64,000 bases of DNA from Hirschia litorea (GTDB lineage: Bacteria; Pseudomonadota; Alphaproteobacteria; Caulobacterales; Hyphomonadaceae), in contig NZ_JBHTBR010000002.1 of NCBI RefSeq assembly GCF_042665075.1, forward strand, positions 248,001-312,000. The letters run 5' to 3'. The translations under genes and the position numbers were made by a program. This document shows positions 1 to 8,913 of the stretch, in pieces (positions within the stretch are counted from its first letter, which is position 1; each line of letters begins with the position of its first letter). The notes under the pieces were generated by a model, which worked only from the letters and a program-made list of their open reading frames with translations, ran no database searches and was not told where the DNA came from.

Positions 1-1
1 T

Positions 2-226
2 GCTGTAAATAAGATTCTACGTGCACGCGTTGAAGCTTCTGGGTTTGTTTTCATTGATCCAATCGACATATTCTGCCGGGATGGTGATCATACCTGTCTT
101 CGCAAAATCGACGGCAAAGTTATATACGCTGATGGCAACCACCTAAATTCATATGGTGCAAACATTCTCGCAAAGCATGTTTGGGAAAAAGTGAAGCAAG
201 CAGGGTTTATCCGTCCTACCGCATAA
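2..226 (+). CDS. C-terminal end of an acyltransferase-3/SGNH-type O-acetyltransferase (partial)
   Basis: Only the last 74 codons are in the window; the reading frame is open from base 2 and stops at TAA 224-226. The piece shows a Cys-x(n)-Cys pair (FCRDGDHTC) followed by KVIYADGNHLNSYGA. This resembles the D-x-x-H-L block that carries the catalytic Asp and His of the C-terminal SGNH domain in OafA-like membrane acyltransferases that acetylate surface polysaccharide. The membrane part would lie to the left. Family assignment rests on this short block only, so a free SGNH hydrolase is also possible. Confidence 0.6.
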   Translation, partial: AVNKILRARVEASGFVFIDPIDIFCRDGDHTCLRKIDGKVIYADGNHLNSYGANILAKHVWEKVKQAGFIRPTA

Positions 227-255
227 ATACCCGAAGTTCGTTGACGCGGGTATTT
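225..255 (+). terminator. Hairpin after the acyltransferase-like gene
   Basis: A perfect 9-base inverted repeat (AAATACCCG at 225-233 and CGGGTATTT at 247-255) with a 13-base loop starts in the stop codon. There is no clear T tract after it, so termination is plausible but not certain. Confidence 0.5.
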
Positions 256-377
256 GAATATCAATGTCGTGTGGCCTGCTTTTTGCCGATAAGTTTGACA
301 ATAGTTTTGGGGATTTGCGGTTGATCGTCTTGTCTGTAGGTGTCACTAGACAAATCTGATTTGATTTGGCTGGTGTG

Positions 378-983
378 ATGTTAGAGTCTTTACTCTCCTT
401 TTTTGAAGTCTACCCTTGGGGTATATATGTCTGTTTTCTTATTCTGCCTTTTGTGCAGGAAGATGCAGCAGTCATAGGTGCAGCAGCAGCGTCAGCTCAT
501 GGTTTGGGTGAGCCAGCTTTACTTGTTATCTCAATTTTAGCTGGACTAACCGCGAGTGATTTATGGAAATATTGGGCAGGTCGTGCTGCAATATCTCATC
601 AATGGGCTAAAAAATATGCCGCCAAACCAAGCGTGAAGCGCGCGCGTGATGGCGTTGTGAACCATCTTGCTTCAAGTCTAATGGTTGTGAGGTTTGTGCC
701 TGGGACTCGCATTCCATTCTACGTGGCGGCAGGGTTCTTTAAAGCCCCATTTCCGAAATTCTCATTCTACGTAATGCTTTCAGCATTTGTGTACGTTGCT
801 ATTACGTTCGTTTTATTCCACGCATTTGGAGAAATTGCAGGCGAACGCGCAAAAGCAATCTTGCCGATTATTGCTGTAACATTAGTGGTTGTTTTAATCG
901 GCGTTCAGTATGTGCGTCGCAAACGTGCCAATGCGAACATGGACCCGGAAGAAGCCGAGGAAAAGGGCGCGAGCTCTAACTGA
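378..983 (+). CDS. DedA/VTT-domain inner-membrane protein
   Basis: About 201 residues with several membrane segments and a short charged cytoplasmic tail. The block RFVPGTRIPFYVAAG matches the R-[FY]-x-P-G-x-R signature of the DedA (VTT, SNARE-associated) family, and an acidic QEDAAVIGAA stretch sits near the N-terminus. Members are thought to act in phospholipid or undecaprenyl-phosphate flipping and in membrane homeostasis; the specific substrate here is unknown. Possible starts are TTG 366, GTG 375 and ATG 378; none has a strong Shine-Dalgarno, so I chose the ATG. It converges on the erpA-like gene with a 4-base gap. Confidence 0.8.
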   Translation: MLESLLSFFEVYPWGIYVCFLILPFVQEDAAVIGAAAASAHGLGEPALLVISILAGLTASDLWKYWAGRAAISHQWAKKYAAKPSVKRARDGVVNHLASSLMVVRFVPGTRIPFYVAAGFFKAPFPKFSFYVMLSAFVYVAITFVLFHAFGEIAGERAKAILPIIAVTLVVVLIGVQYVRRKRANANMDPEEAEEKGASSN

Positions 984-987
984 TGTC

Positions 988-1317
988 TTAGACAGAAAAA
1001 CTTGTTCCGCAGCCACATGAGGCAGTTGCATTGGGATTATTGATCTTGAATGATGACCCGATGATCTCATTCACATAATCAATCTCGCACCCTTCTAAGA
1101 AAGGGATGCTTGTCTCATCAATAACGACTTTCGCATCATCTCGTTCAAACACGATATCGTCTTCATTGACTTCATTTGCAAAATCAAATGTGTACGAAAA
1201 ACCAGAACATCCACCTCCAAGAACACCAATGCGCAACATGGTTGCATTGCCTTGGTCTTTTAGGATTATTTTAATTCGGTCAGCTGCCGAAGATGTAATT
1301 TTGACTGAGTCTTGCAT
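988..1317 (-). CDS. erpA: ErpA/IscA-type iron-sulfur cluster insertion protein
   Basis: A 109-residue HesB/IscA A-type carrier. The three conserved cysteines are present: Cys37 in GGGCSGF and Cys101/Cys103 in the C-terminal SCGCGTSF. These bind a transient 2Fe-2S or 4Fe-4S cluster handed to apo-enzymes. Length and the acidic N-terminal half fit ErpA better than the nif/suf SufA types, but the exact paralogue cannot be settled by eye. It is divergent from dgt; linkage of an erpA-like gene to dgt is common in alphaproteobacteria. Confidence 0.9.
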   Translation of the reverse strand: MQDSVKITSSAADRIKIILKDQGNATMLRIGVLGGGCSGFSYTFDFANEVNEDDIVFERDDAKVVIDETSIPFLEGCEIDYVNEIIGSSFKINNPNATASCGCGTSFSV

Positions 1318-1437
1318 AGTACTAACTAACGTGATTGAGAAAACTGGACGCCATTAACGCGAGGTTATTGGTCGCCTCATATCAGTAATGTAGTGATACT
1401 ACTTAAGAATTCAAAGCTTTTCTAGAAAGCAATTGCA

Positions 1438-2628
1438 ATGGTTGAAACATTTGTCCCCCCACCACGCGCGATCTACGCTAGTGATCCGCTGAAAACTCGT
1501 GGCCGTGCGCATGATGAAGCACCCTCTGCAACACGCACATGTTTTCAACGCGACAGAGATCGGATTATTCACTCTTCTGCTTTTCGTCGTTTGAAGCAGA
1601 AAACACAGGTTTTTGTGGCACATGAAGGCGATTTCTATCGTACACGCCTTACGCACTCTCTTGAGGTCGCGCAAATTGCTCGCTCTGTAGCACGAACATT
1701 GGGCCTAGATGAAGATCTCGCAGAGGCGCTAGCTCTATCGCATGATATCGGACACCCGCCTTTTGGCCATGCAGGGGAAGATGAATTGGATGCGTGTATG
1801 CATGCATTCAATGGGTTTGATCATAATGCGCAAACATTGCGTGTCGTAACCCGCCTTGAAAAACGTTACCCCATGTATGACGGTCTAAACTTGAGCTGGG
1901 AAACTCTTGAAGGTTTGGTCAAGCACAATGGCCCAGTTTTAACTGACGGGAAGGCGATTGATACACTTCCGCAGGCTTTTTTGGATTATCCTCAGCTTGA
2001 AAGTCTGGAATTGCACACTTTTGCAGGTCCAGAAGCGCAAGTAGCGGCACTTGCTGACGATATTGCTTATAATAATCATGACATTGATGATGGTATTGCG
2101 TCAGGATTATTCACTGTTGATCAAATTTGTGAAGTCCCCCTTGTTGGGGATGTGTTTAAGGCAGTCCGCAAGGAATATGCATATTTGGACCCCAAACTTA
2201 TTGTAGCTGAATCCGTGCGTCGCCTCATAGGTATTTGGGTTGAGGATTTAGTGAAAGAAACCAAACGTCGCTTGAAAAAACACAATCCTCAGAGCGCCCA
2301 GGAAATACGTGAGCTAAACGAACCAGTTGTTGCTTTCTCTAAAAAACTTGATGAAAAACAACGTGTTCTTCGCGTATTTTTGTATGAAAATATGTACAAG
2401 CATTACAAAGTGAACCGGATGCGGTCTCAAGCAAGGCGGATACTCAAGGATCTGTTTGAATTGTTCAATACTGAGCCAAACACTTTGCCTCCACCTTGGC
2501 GCCAAGATGCAGAGCAAACTTCAGGTGATCGACGTGCGCGTATCGTATGTGATTACATAGCTGGCATGACAGACAATTACGCGATTGAAGAGCACCGTCG
2601 ATTGTTTAACTTGGACTCTATGATTTAA
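1438..2628 (+). CDS. dgt: Deoxyguanosinetriphosphate triphosphohydrolase-like protein (dNTPase, HD domain)
   Basis: A 396-residue HD-superfamily phosphohydrolase that cleaves dNTPs to the deoxynucleoside and triphosphate. Metal-binding residues are visible: His73 in THSLEV, His102-Asp103 in SHDIGHPPFGHAGE, and the later Asp in ADDIAYNNHDIDDG. The N-terminal RTCFQRDRDRIIHSSAFRRL block is typical of the alphaproteobacterial type-2 Dgt-like group. The start is ATG 1438, preceded by an AGAAAG-like weak Shine-Dalgarno. It heads a long same-strand series of core genes. Confidence 0.93.
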   Translation: MVETFVPPPRAIYASDPLKTRGRAHDEAPSATRTCFQRDRDRIIHSSAFRRLKQKTQVFVAHEGDFYRTRLTHSLEVAQIARSVARTLGLDEDLAEALALSHDIGHPPFGHAGEDELDACMHAFNGFDHNAQTLRVVTRLEKRYPMYDGLNLSWETLEGLVKHNGPVLTDGKAIDTLPQAFLDYPQLESLELHTFAGPEAQVAALADDIAYNNHDIDDGIASGLFTVDQICEVPLVGDVFKAVRKEYAYLDPKLIVAESVRRLIGIWVEDLVKETKRRLKKHNPQSAQEIRELNEPVVAFSKKLDEKQRVLRVFLYENMYKHYKVNRMRSQARRILKDLFELFNTEPNTLPPPWRQDAEQTSGDRRARIVCDYIAGMTDNYAIEEHRRLFNLDSMI

Positions 2629-2763
2629 TATTAATTTGTTATTTCCGATCAATTTAGGATTTAAGTTTAATCTGCATAAACCAAATATATGTAATGTGGT
2701 GTGCAGTTACATACGTAAAAATTCCCAATTGAACCCAAGCAGAATTGCTTACAGGCAAATGAA

Positions 2764-3708
2764 ATGACAGACCGCAATTCAAGACAACGCGTAGATAATG
2801 AGTCTGCGTATGCTATTCTCCCCGATGAAACTTCTGGATATCACACGCCAGATGATAATAATCGTGGGCCAATGGTATTGGCGCTGACACTGGGCGTGAT
2901 CGTTGTTTTTGCAGTCGTTGTTTGGAATGCTTATAAACAGGGGGTAAGGCATTCAGATGCGTCTGTATTGCCGCAAATTGCTTCAGAAGGCGCTTTTAAA
3001 GTTAAGCCTGAAAATCCAGGTGGAAAAGCCGATGTGAACACCAATATGCGTGTGCTCGATCAAGTTGGCGGAACTGCACGCGAAGAAACTAAAGTTTTAG
3101 AAGCGACGGTGCGAGAGGAACCTGTTCCCGTACTGGAAACAGTAGCGATTGATGCAAATGCAGCAAATGGCTTATCTTCTAAAAACATAGCCCCATCGAT
3201 TCCTCAGGCTAGCAATAAAGCGCAGGTGCAGACGCAGACACGCCAGCTAGGTGAAAGCGGAAAACCGGTCGATCTTCGTCCCGGCTCTAAGTTGTCAGGC
3301 TCAACAGTTCAAACTGCAGAAATTGCACCAGCACCTACGATTAAAAAAATGTCTCCTGCTGCGTCGGCGGACATAAATATCAATCCTATTCAGAAGCCAA
3401 AACCAAGACCAGTTGAGCCTGCCAAACCAGAATTGACACTCAACTTTTCTGCGAATGGAGGCTTCGTTGTCCAGTTGGCGGCCGTGAAAAGTACCGACGC
3501 TGTAGATGATGTTTGGCAAAAAGCAGGAAAAAAAGCACCAAATCTCTTTGAAAATGCAAAGAGACACGTCCAGACCGTTGACCTTGGGCCCAAGGGCGTG
3601 TGGCATCGCGTACAAGCCGGCAGCTTTGATTCTAGGAGTGATGCAAATGTGTTTTGCACAGCCTACAAAGCGAGCGGGGGAGATTGCATCGTCGCAGAGA
3701 GAAAATGA
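2764..3708 (+). CDS. SPOR-domain inner-membrane protein
   Basis: A 314-residue bitopic protein: a short cytoplasmic N-terminus, one membrane segment near residues 37-56, a long low-complexity Pro/Ala/Lys-rich periplasmic linker, and a C-terminal SPOR domain over the last ~80 residues (GGFVVQLAAVKS ... WHRVQAGSFDSRSDANVFC). SPOR domains bind denuded septal glycan, so a role in cell division or wall remodelling is likely. Its stop codon overlaps the nagZ start (ATGA), suggesting translational coupling to the peptidoglycan-recycling gene. Confidence 0.88.
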   Translation: MTDRNSRQRVDNESAYAILPDETSGYHTPDDNNRGPMVLALTLGVIVVFAVVVWNAYKQGVRHSDASVLPQIASEGAFKVKPENPGGKADVNTNMRVLDQVGGTAREETKVLEATVREEPVPVLETVAIDANAANGLSSKNIAPSIPQASNKAQVQTQTRQLGESGKPVDLRPGSKLSGSTVQTAEIAPAPTIKKMSPAASADININPIQKPKPRPVEPAKPELTLNFSANGGFVVQLAAVKSTDAVDDVWQKAGKKAPNLFENAKRHVQTVDLGPKGVWHRVQAGSFDSRSDANVFCTAYKASGGDCIVAERK

Positions 3709-4751
3709 ACGCACCTAAAGCTTGTATTCTGAGTGTTTCCGGTCCCGTATTGTTGGATCAAGAAGCTATCTTTTTAGCCCAGAATAACCCGTGGGGAATT
3801 ATCCTTATGGGGCGTTCAGTTCAATCGCGAAAACAAGTGCGTGCGCTTGTGGATGCAATTTGGTCGGCGCTTGGTCGACCTTGCCTTATTTTTATTGATC
3901 AAGAAGGCGGACGTGTGCGCCGTATGAGGCCGCCTGAATGGCCTGATTTTCCAGCCGGTCAATCTTACGCAAAATTGTATGAAATATCGCCTGAGCTAGG
4001 TGCTGAAGCGGCGTGGCTAGGGCATAGGTTAATTGCAGCCGAGTTGCAGCCGCTTGGTATATATGCCGATTGCGCACCTATTTTGGATTTATTGCATGCT
4101 GATGCGCACGATATTGTAGGTGATCGTGCATTTGGTTCAACGCCTCAACAAGTTTCTGCGATAGGAGCAGCTGCCATTAAAGGGTTGTTGGATGGCGGCG
4201 TAGCAAGCGTAATCAAACACATTCCCGGACATGGGCGTGCAAAGATGGATAGTCATGAGGCACTGCCCATCGTTGATGCTAGCGCCGACGATATGGAACA
4301 AGACTTTGCGCCGTTTGAAGCGTTGAGTGATGCACCTATGGCGATGACGGCTCACATTGCTTATCAAGCCTATGATCCAGATGTTGCGGCTACGGTCTCC
4401 AGAAAAGTAATACGTGATGTTATCCGTAACCGTATTGGCTTTGATGGTCTGCTTATGTCAGATGATCTTGGTATGAAGGCGCTTGGTGGCACATTGGAAA
4501 GCCGTGCTAGGGCATCTTTTGAAGCAGGATGCGATGTTGCACTACATTGTGCTGGTTTTGAGAAAGACCCAGACGCGATACTTAGTGAAATGCGTCAGGT
4601 TGCGGCTGCATGTCCGCGTCTTTCAGGGCGTTCAGAAGAGCGCGCGCAGGCGGCTGAAAATGCGACACTGCATCGTAAGTCTTTTGATGTTGAGGCTGGT
4701 CGAAAGCGCTTTGAAGAATTGCTAGGCATGGTCGGGAAGGCTTTAGTGTGA
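3705..4751 (+). CDS. nagZ: Beta-N-acetylhexosaminidase, glycoside hydrolase family 3
   Basis: A 348-residue cytoplasmic enzyme that removes N-acetylglucosamine from anhydro-muropeptides during cell-wall recycling. The signatures are IDQEGGRVRR near residue 65, the KHIPGHG-x3-MDSH loop at 171-184 carrying the His/Asp general-acid pair of NagZ, and MSDDLGM at 251-257 with the nucleophilic Asp. I chose ATG 3705 because it overlaps the SPOR stop and gives family length. An upstream in-frame ATG at 3654 lies inside the SPOR gene. Its stop overlaps the scpA GTG start. Confidence 0.95.
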   Translation: MNAPKACILSVSGPVLLDQEAIFLAQNNPWGIILMGRSVQSRKQVRALVDAIWSALGRPCLIFIDQEGGRVRRMRPPEWPDFPAGQSYAKLYEISPELGAEAAWLGHRLIAAELQPLGIYADCAPILDLLHADAHDIVGDRAFGSTPQQVSAIGAAAIKGLLDGGVASVIKHIPGHGRAKMDSHEALPIVDASADDMEQDFAPFEALSDAPMAMTAHIAYQAYDPDVAATVSRKVIRDVIRNRIGFDGLLMSDDLGMKALGGTLESRARASFEAGCDVALHCAGFEKDPDAILSEMRQVAAACPRLSGRSEERAQAAENATLHRKSFDVEAGRKRFEELLGMVGKALV

Positions 4752-5581
4752 TTAGCCGCATCCAAGACGACAGCTTGCGAGATGCATCGCGAGAGGTTGA
4801 GGATGCATCACCTGAAGACATTTTTAATGTCGATATTCAGGGGTTTGAAGGTCCGTTGCATTTGCTCTTGGAGTTGTCGCGGCGGCAAAAAGTGGATTTA
4901 TTGCAGGTTTCAATTCTGCAATTAGCCGAACAGTTCCTAGATTTTATAATTGAAGCGCGCAGCAAACGCATTGATTTAGCAGCAGATTATCTACTGATGG
5001 CAGCTTGGCTTGCGTATCTGAAGTCTAAACTGCTTCTGCCAAAGCTTGAGATTGCATCTGATGACGAACCCGAAGCAGAAGGGATGGCGCGTCGATTGTC
5101 ATTTCGGTTGGCGAGGTTGGAAGCTATGCGGGAAGCGGCAGCCGATTTGAATGCACTTAATGTGACGGGGCGGGATGTTTTTGTACGCGGAATGCCCGAG
5201 CGGGTAACCGTAAAAAAGCACACGAAATACGATGCGAGCATGTTTGATCTGATGAAGGCATTTGGTGATATTCAAGGGCGAAAAACTCGGACAAGGTCTC
5301 ACATTGTGCGTAAACAACCCGTGTTAGCCCTTGAAAGTGCTAGAAAATCTTTAAAAACGATTGTGCCTAAACTAGATGATTGGGCCACCATACAGGGCTT
5401 TGAGGCTCCTAAGGGTGAGGCAGAGGACACGCCAAAACGATCAGTTACGGCAAGCTATTTTGCTGCAGCTTTAGAGCTCACACGGGATCGCGAAGTTGAT
5501 CTTCGTCAAGATGCGGCTATGTCTGATGTATATGTTCGGCGAGCTAAAAATGGGCCAGATTTACCGCAGGCAGTGCAATGA
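4748..5581 (+). CDS. scpA: Segregation and condensation protein A
   Basis: The 277-residue kleisin subunit of the Smc-ScpAB condensin. The N-terminal block FEGPLHLLLELSRRQKVDLLQ, which binds the Smc neck, and the following AADYLLMAAWLAYLKSKLLLP helix are characteristic. The central region is linker and the C-terminal part is a winged-helix-like Smc cap binder. Translation starts at GTG 4748, overlapping the nagZ stop, and the stop overlaps the scpB start (ATGA), so nagZ, scpA and scpB are translationally coupled. Confidence 0.95.
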   Translation: MISRIQDDSLRDASREVEDASPEDIFNVDIQGFEGPLHLLLELSRRQKVDLLQVSILQLAEQFLDFIIEARSKRIDLAADYLLMAAWLAYLKSKLLLPKLEIASDDEPEAEGMARRLSFRLARLEAMREAAADLNALNVTGRDVFVRGMPERVTVKKHTKYDASMFDLMKAFGDIQGRKTRTRSHIVRKQPVLALESARKSLKTIVPKLDDWATIQGFEAPKGEAEDTPKRSVTASYFAAALELTRDREVDLRQDAAMSDVYVRRAKNGPDLPQAVQ

Positions 5582-6480
5582 CGCAAAATGATGGGACAAA
5601 TCCAGAGGACATTCGCAAGGTTGTCGCCGAGTTATCACGCCAACAACGCAAAGCGTCATCGAAAAAGATAAAAGAAACAGTAGAATCCGAGGATATTGCT
5701 GAAGAAGATGATATTCCAATGGAGGTGGCGCACGCAATCTTAGGCAAGGATATCTATCGCTTGCTTGATGAGGCAGAGGCACCTCAAGAACCAGATTCCA
5801 GCACTACGCCTGCTGATACAGTGCTAGAGGCGTTGAGGCGGGCTGAAGCCATTCTGTTCGCCACGACCAAACCGATTGCTGCCAGTGAGCTTGTGGAGAT
5901 GTTGCCACCAGGTGCAGATGTGGCTGATATTTTGATGAAGCTTCAGAAAACTTATGCAGGACGCGGCATTCAATTGATGGAGATTGCCGGAGGGTGGCGA
6001 TTTCAAACAGCACCTGATCTTGCTTTTTTGTTTGAAGAGACTCGCGAAGAGCAGAAGAAATTATCCAAGGCTGCAATGGAAATGCTGTCCATTATTGCCT
6101 ATTGCCAACCTTGTACTCGTGCCGAAATTGAAGATGTGCGCGGGGTGGCAGTTTCCAAGGGCACGCTTGATGTGTTAATGGAAATGAATTGGGTTAAATT
6201 GCGAGGCCGCCGGAAAACGCCGGGCCGTCCGGTTGTGTATGGAACGACGGATGCGTTTCTTGAGCATTTTGGAATCGATAGCCTTGATAGCTTGCCCGGA
6301 CGTGAAGAAATGAAAGCTGCGGGATTGTTGTCAGCGAATATTCCAGATGATTTCGATATGCCGCGTCCATCTGATTCTGATGCGGATGATGACCTTCTGG
6401 AAATCATCGATGGCATTGATGACAGCATGTCAGATCCGGCTGAATTTCATATCGACTTTTCAGAAGAAGATGATGTGTAA
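5578..6480 (+). CDS. scpB: Segregation and condensation protein B
   Basis: A 300-residue ScpB, which dimerises and bridges the ScpA kleisin. The tandem winged-helix core begins around residue 80 (LEALRRAEAILFATTKPI) and includes KAAMEMLSIIAYCQPCTRAEI and the GRRKTPGRPVVYGTT wing. It is longer than the usual ~200-residue ScpB: an acidic N-terminal extension of about 75 residues and an acidic C-terminal tail flank the core. Both are probably disordered. Confidence 0.95.
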   Translation: MTQNDGTNPEDIRKVVAELSRQQRKASSKKIKETVESEDIAEEDDIPMEVAHAILGKDIYRLLDEAEAPQEPDSSTTPADTVLEALRRAEAILFATTKPIAASELVEMLPPGADVADILMKLQKTYAGRGIQLMEIAGGWRFQTAPDLAFLFEETREEQKKLSKAAMEMLSIIAYCQPCTRAEIEDVRGVAVSKGTLDVLMEMNWVKLRGRRKTPGRPVVYGTTDAFLEHFGIDSLDSLPGREEMKAAGLLSANIPDDFDMPRPSDSDADDDLLEIIDGIDDSMSDPAEFHIDFSEEDDV

Positions 6481-6596
6481 TTTCATGCGACAAAAAAAAC
6501 GATCAGATTCGATCTAATATTTGCTGTTGGGGCTGATTTAATCTAAATTTCAGTTTAGAGAACGAAGTGCATATATAAACAGTAGGAGTGTACGCA

Positions 6597-6842
6597 ATGT
6601 TTGGTCTTGGTGGAGCTGGTCCTTTTCAGCTCATAATAGTACTTGTGATAGCTCTGCTTGTTTTTGGTGGTAGAGGCAAAATTTCCTCCATAATGGGCGA
6701 CCTTGCCAATGGTATGAAAAGTTTTCGCCAAGGGTTAAAGGATGATGAGAGCACGGAGAGTGAAGAAAAGCCTGCTCCTAAAGCTTTAGATGATGGCGAG
6801 ACAATCAACATCACACCTAAAAAAGATAAAACCGAAGCTTAA
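6597..6842 (+). CDS. tatA: Sec-independent protein translocase TatA
   Basis: An 81-residue pore-forming subunit of the twin-arginine translocase. One N-terminal membrane helix (PFQLIIVLVIALLVFG) is followed by a glycine hinge and an amphipathic helix ending in a charged tail. The start is ATG 6597, with AGGAG at 6584-6588 eight bases upstream; an in-frame GTG at 6588 sits inside that Shine-Dalgarno and is unlikely. It heads a tatA-tatB-tatC run. Confidence 0.93.
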   Translation: MFGLGGAGPFQLIIVLVIALLVFGGRGKISSIMGDLANGMKSFRQGLKDDESTESEEKPAPKALDDGETINITPKKDKTEA

Positions 6843-6927
6843 ATTGTAAGAGGCGTCATCGTCTAAACTTGCTTTTGATGATGAGAGTAATTGCCCCAAT
6901 TGCTCTGCCTATGGAGTGTCTGCGTAA

Positions 6928-7332
6928 ATGATCCCGCAAATCGGCTTTTCTGAAATGCTGTTATTAGGCATTCTCGCGCTCGTTGTCGTCGGGCCAAAAG
7001 ACTTGCCGTTAATGATGCGCAAGTTTGGGCGTTTTACTGGAAAATTACGCATGATGGCATTTGAGTTTCGTCAAAGTTTCGACGAGCTAGGCCGCCAAGC
7101 TGAACTTGATGAATTACGTAAAGAAGTCGAAGCGCTCAAAAAAGAATCCGGCATTGAAGACATGCAAAAGGAATTCAACGCAACAGAAGCTGATATTGCA
7201 AAAGATGCTGGTGAAGCTGTGAATGCGATGAAAGCAGATTTTGAGAAGACAAAGACTGCAGCGCAGGTGTCGTCTGACGTTGAGCCCAAAGAGCCAAGCC
7301 CTAAAAAGCTAGGGGATGAGACGAGCTCATGA
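6928..7332 (+). CDS. tatB: Sec-independent protein translocase TatB
   Basis: A 134-residue TatB, the partner of TatC in the receptor complex that recognises twin-arginine signal peptides. It begins with IGFSEMLLLGILALVVVGP, the membrane helix with the typical Glu and Gly-Pro hinge, then a long charged amphipathic and coiled region. Its stop overlaps the tatC start (ATGA). A Tat-like substrate candidate within this window is the amine oxidase near 53 kb. Confidence 0.93.
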   Translation: MIPQIGFSEMLLLGILALVVVGPKDLPLMMRKFGRFTGKLRMMAFEFRQSFDELGRQAELDELRKEVEALKKESGIEDMQKEFNATEADIAKDAGEAVNAMKADFEKTKTAAQVSSDVEPKEPSPKKLGDETSS

Positions 7333-8186
7333 ACGAACTTCAAACCAATATCGAACCTGCTGGTCATGATGAAGTTGAGGCTAGCCGTGCACCTTTAATG
7401 GAGCACTTAAAAGAATTACGCACAAGATTGGTCCGTGTATTGATTGCGGTGGGGATATGCTCACTAATTGCGTTTATCTTCTCCCAGCACATGTTCGATT
7501 ATTTGATGTTGCCATTTGATCGTGCCAAAGCCGAATTTGGTGCCAAGAATGCGATTGACGGCGTTATCTTCACAGACGCATTTGAGATTTTGTTTATCAA
7601 ATTGAGACTGTCTATATTGGCTGGTCTGGGTGTGTCTTTCCCGTTTGTCGCGTGGGAGATTTACTCATTTGTTGCGCCGGGACTATATAAATCTGAGCGC
7701 CAAGCCATGTTGCCTTATATCACAATCACGCCATTTCTATTTTTGGCTGGGGCATCATTGGTTTACTTCATGATCCTGCCATTCGTAATGCATTTTGCAT
7801 TCAACCAAGAATTTGAAGGCGTCACCTTTTTGCCAAAAGCCAAGCCCTATGTGGACTTGTCGCTTTCATTGATCACAGCCTTTGGGTTGGCCTTCCAGAC
7901 GCCAGTTATCATGTCATTATTGGCGCGCGCAGGTGTTGTGCAGGCATCGACTTTACGTGCAGGGCGAAAATACGCCGTGTTCGGCATTTTCCTTATTGCG
8001 ATGTTTATGACGCCGCCTGACCCATTTTCGCAAATTGCTTTGGCCGTGCCTGTATATCTTTTGTATGAGCTGGGCATTCTTGCAGCTTCTCTAGTTGAGA
8101 GAAAACAAAAGGCAGAGACTGAAGCTGAAGAAACTAAAACTGAAACGAAAACAGAAGCTACAGATACACCCAAAGATAAGTCTTAG
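7329..8186 (+). CDS. tatC: Sec-independent protein translocase TatC
   Basis: A 285-residue polytopic TatC with about six membrane segments. The N-terminal MEHLKELRTRL motif contains the signal-peptide-binding Glu, and the FVAPGLYKSERQA loop is typical. The C-terminus has an extra Lys/Glu/Thr-rich tail of about 30 residues. It is the last gene of the tat run and is followed by a good intrinsic terminator. Confidence 0.96.
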   Translation: MNELQTNIEPAGHDEVEASRAPLMEHLKELRTRLVRVLIAVGICSLIAFIFSQHMFDYLMLPFDRAKAEFGAKNAIDGVIFTDAFEILFIKLRLSILAGLGVSFPFVAWEIYSFVAPGLYKSERQAMLPYITITPFLFLAGASLVYFMILPFVMHFAFNQEFEGVTFLPKAKPYVDLSLSLITAFGLAFQTPVIMSLLARAGVVQASTLRAGRKYAVFGIFLIAMFMTPPDPFSQIALAVPVYLLYELGILAASLVERKQKAETEAEETKTETKTEATDTPKDKS

Positions 8187-8191
8187 CTTTT

Positions 8192-8226
8192 AGCGCGCAG
8201 CTATAAGGTGGCCGCGCGCTTTTATG
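8192..8226 (+). terminator. Intrinsic terminator after tatC
   Basis: Inverted repeat AGCGCGC (8192-8198) and GCGCGCT (8214-8220), followed by TTTATGTTGTCTTTTT. It fits the end of the nagZ-tatC run. Confidence 0.75.
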
Positions 8227-8234
8227 TTGTCTTT

Positions 8235-8723
8235 TTATTTCTCAGATAAGCTTCGTACAATTTGGCATCCAAATGCTAGCAATTGCTTGCGGCGCAAAAA
8301 CGCAATTGCGATAGAGCCGAGCCATACGCCGATAGCTGCATAGAATAATCCGCCGCCATCATTGTTTGGGTCAATGCCGAGAGGGGTGAAGAGGTGAAAA
8401 CTGATTGCCCCTGTCATGACTGCAACTCCAATAAGGCCACCAAGACCATGAAGCGTTTTGCGCCCTGTAAATAAGCCAAACAAAATCAATGCCGATGCGA
8501 TCAACTCAGCGCTTCCAATGACATATTGGCTAAACAATCCTGTTTGAGAGAATAACCCGCCCGCGCCAAACGAATTGGCCCACGCATCGAGCTTGCCAAA
8601 TATCACCTGCGTTTCATGAGCGTTTGTGAATTTAAACCGCAACGAGTCTAAAAAGATCACAGCGATATAAATGGAGATAATCCAGTGCCCGTATTTTCTA
8701 ATAAATGCCATATCAAGCCCCAT
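8235..8723 (-). CDS. DoxX-like four-helix membrane protein
   Basis: A 162-residue protein with four predicted membrane segments and a short basic C-terminus. The pattern of an N-terminal helix, a short amphipathic segment, the GSAELIASALILFGLFTGRK helix pair and a final helix resembles small DoxX/DUF417-like membrane proteins. No catalytic residues are evident and the function is unknown. An alternative start is the second ATG four codons in. It is transcribed against tatC and divergent from serS. Confidence 0.7.
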   Translation of the reverse strand: MGLDMAFIRKYGHWIISIYIAVIFLDSLRFKFTNAHETQVIFGKLDAWANSFGAGGLFSQTGLFSQYVIGSAELIASALILFGLFTGRKTLHGLGGLIGVAVMTGAISFHLFTPLGIDPNNDGGGLFYAAIGVWLGSIAIAFLRRKQLLAFGCQIVRSLSEK

Positions 8724-8913
8724 AGCTGTTAGAAACTATGACAAGCTAAGCCCAATTGACGCTCACACACCATACAAAAGCACGTGAGAGCATTGTGAGC
8801 GGGCTGCAAATCTCAGCCAATTGTCCTTCAAGGCTGTTCTTTTAGGCAAATAATGCTATTGCCAGAAACATAGACTTTACAATTAAGATTATCCCGCCTT
8901 CAGGAGTTTTTCC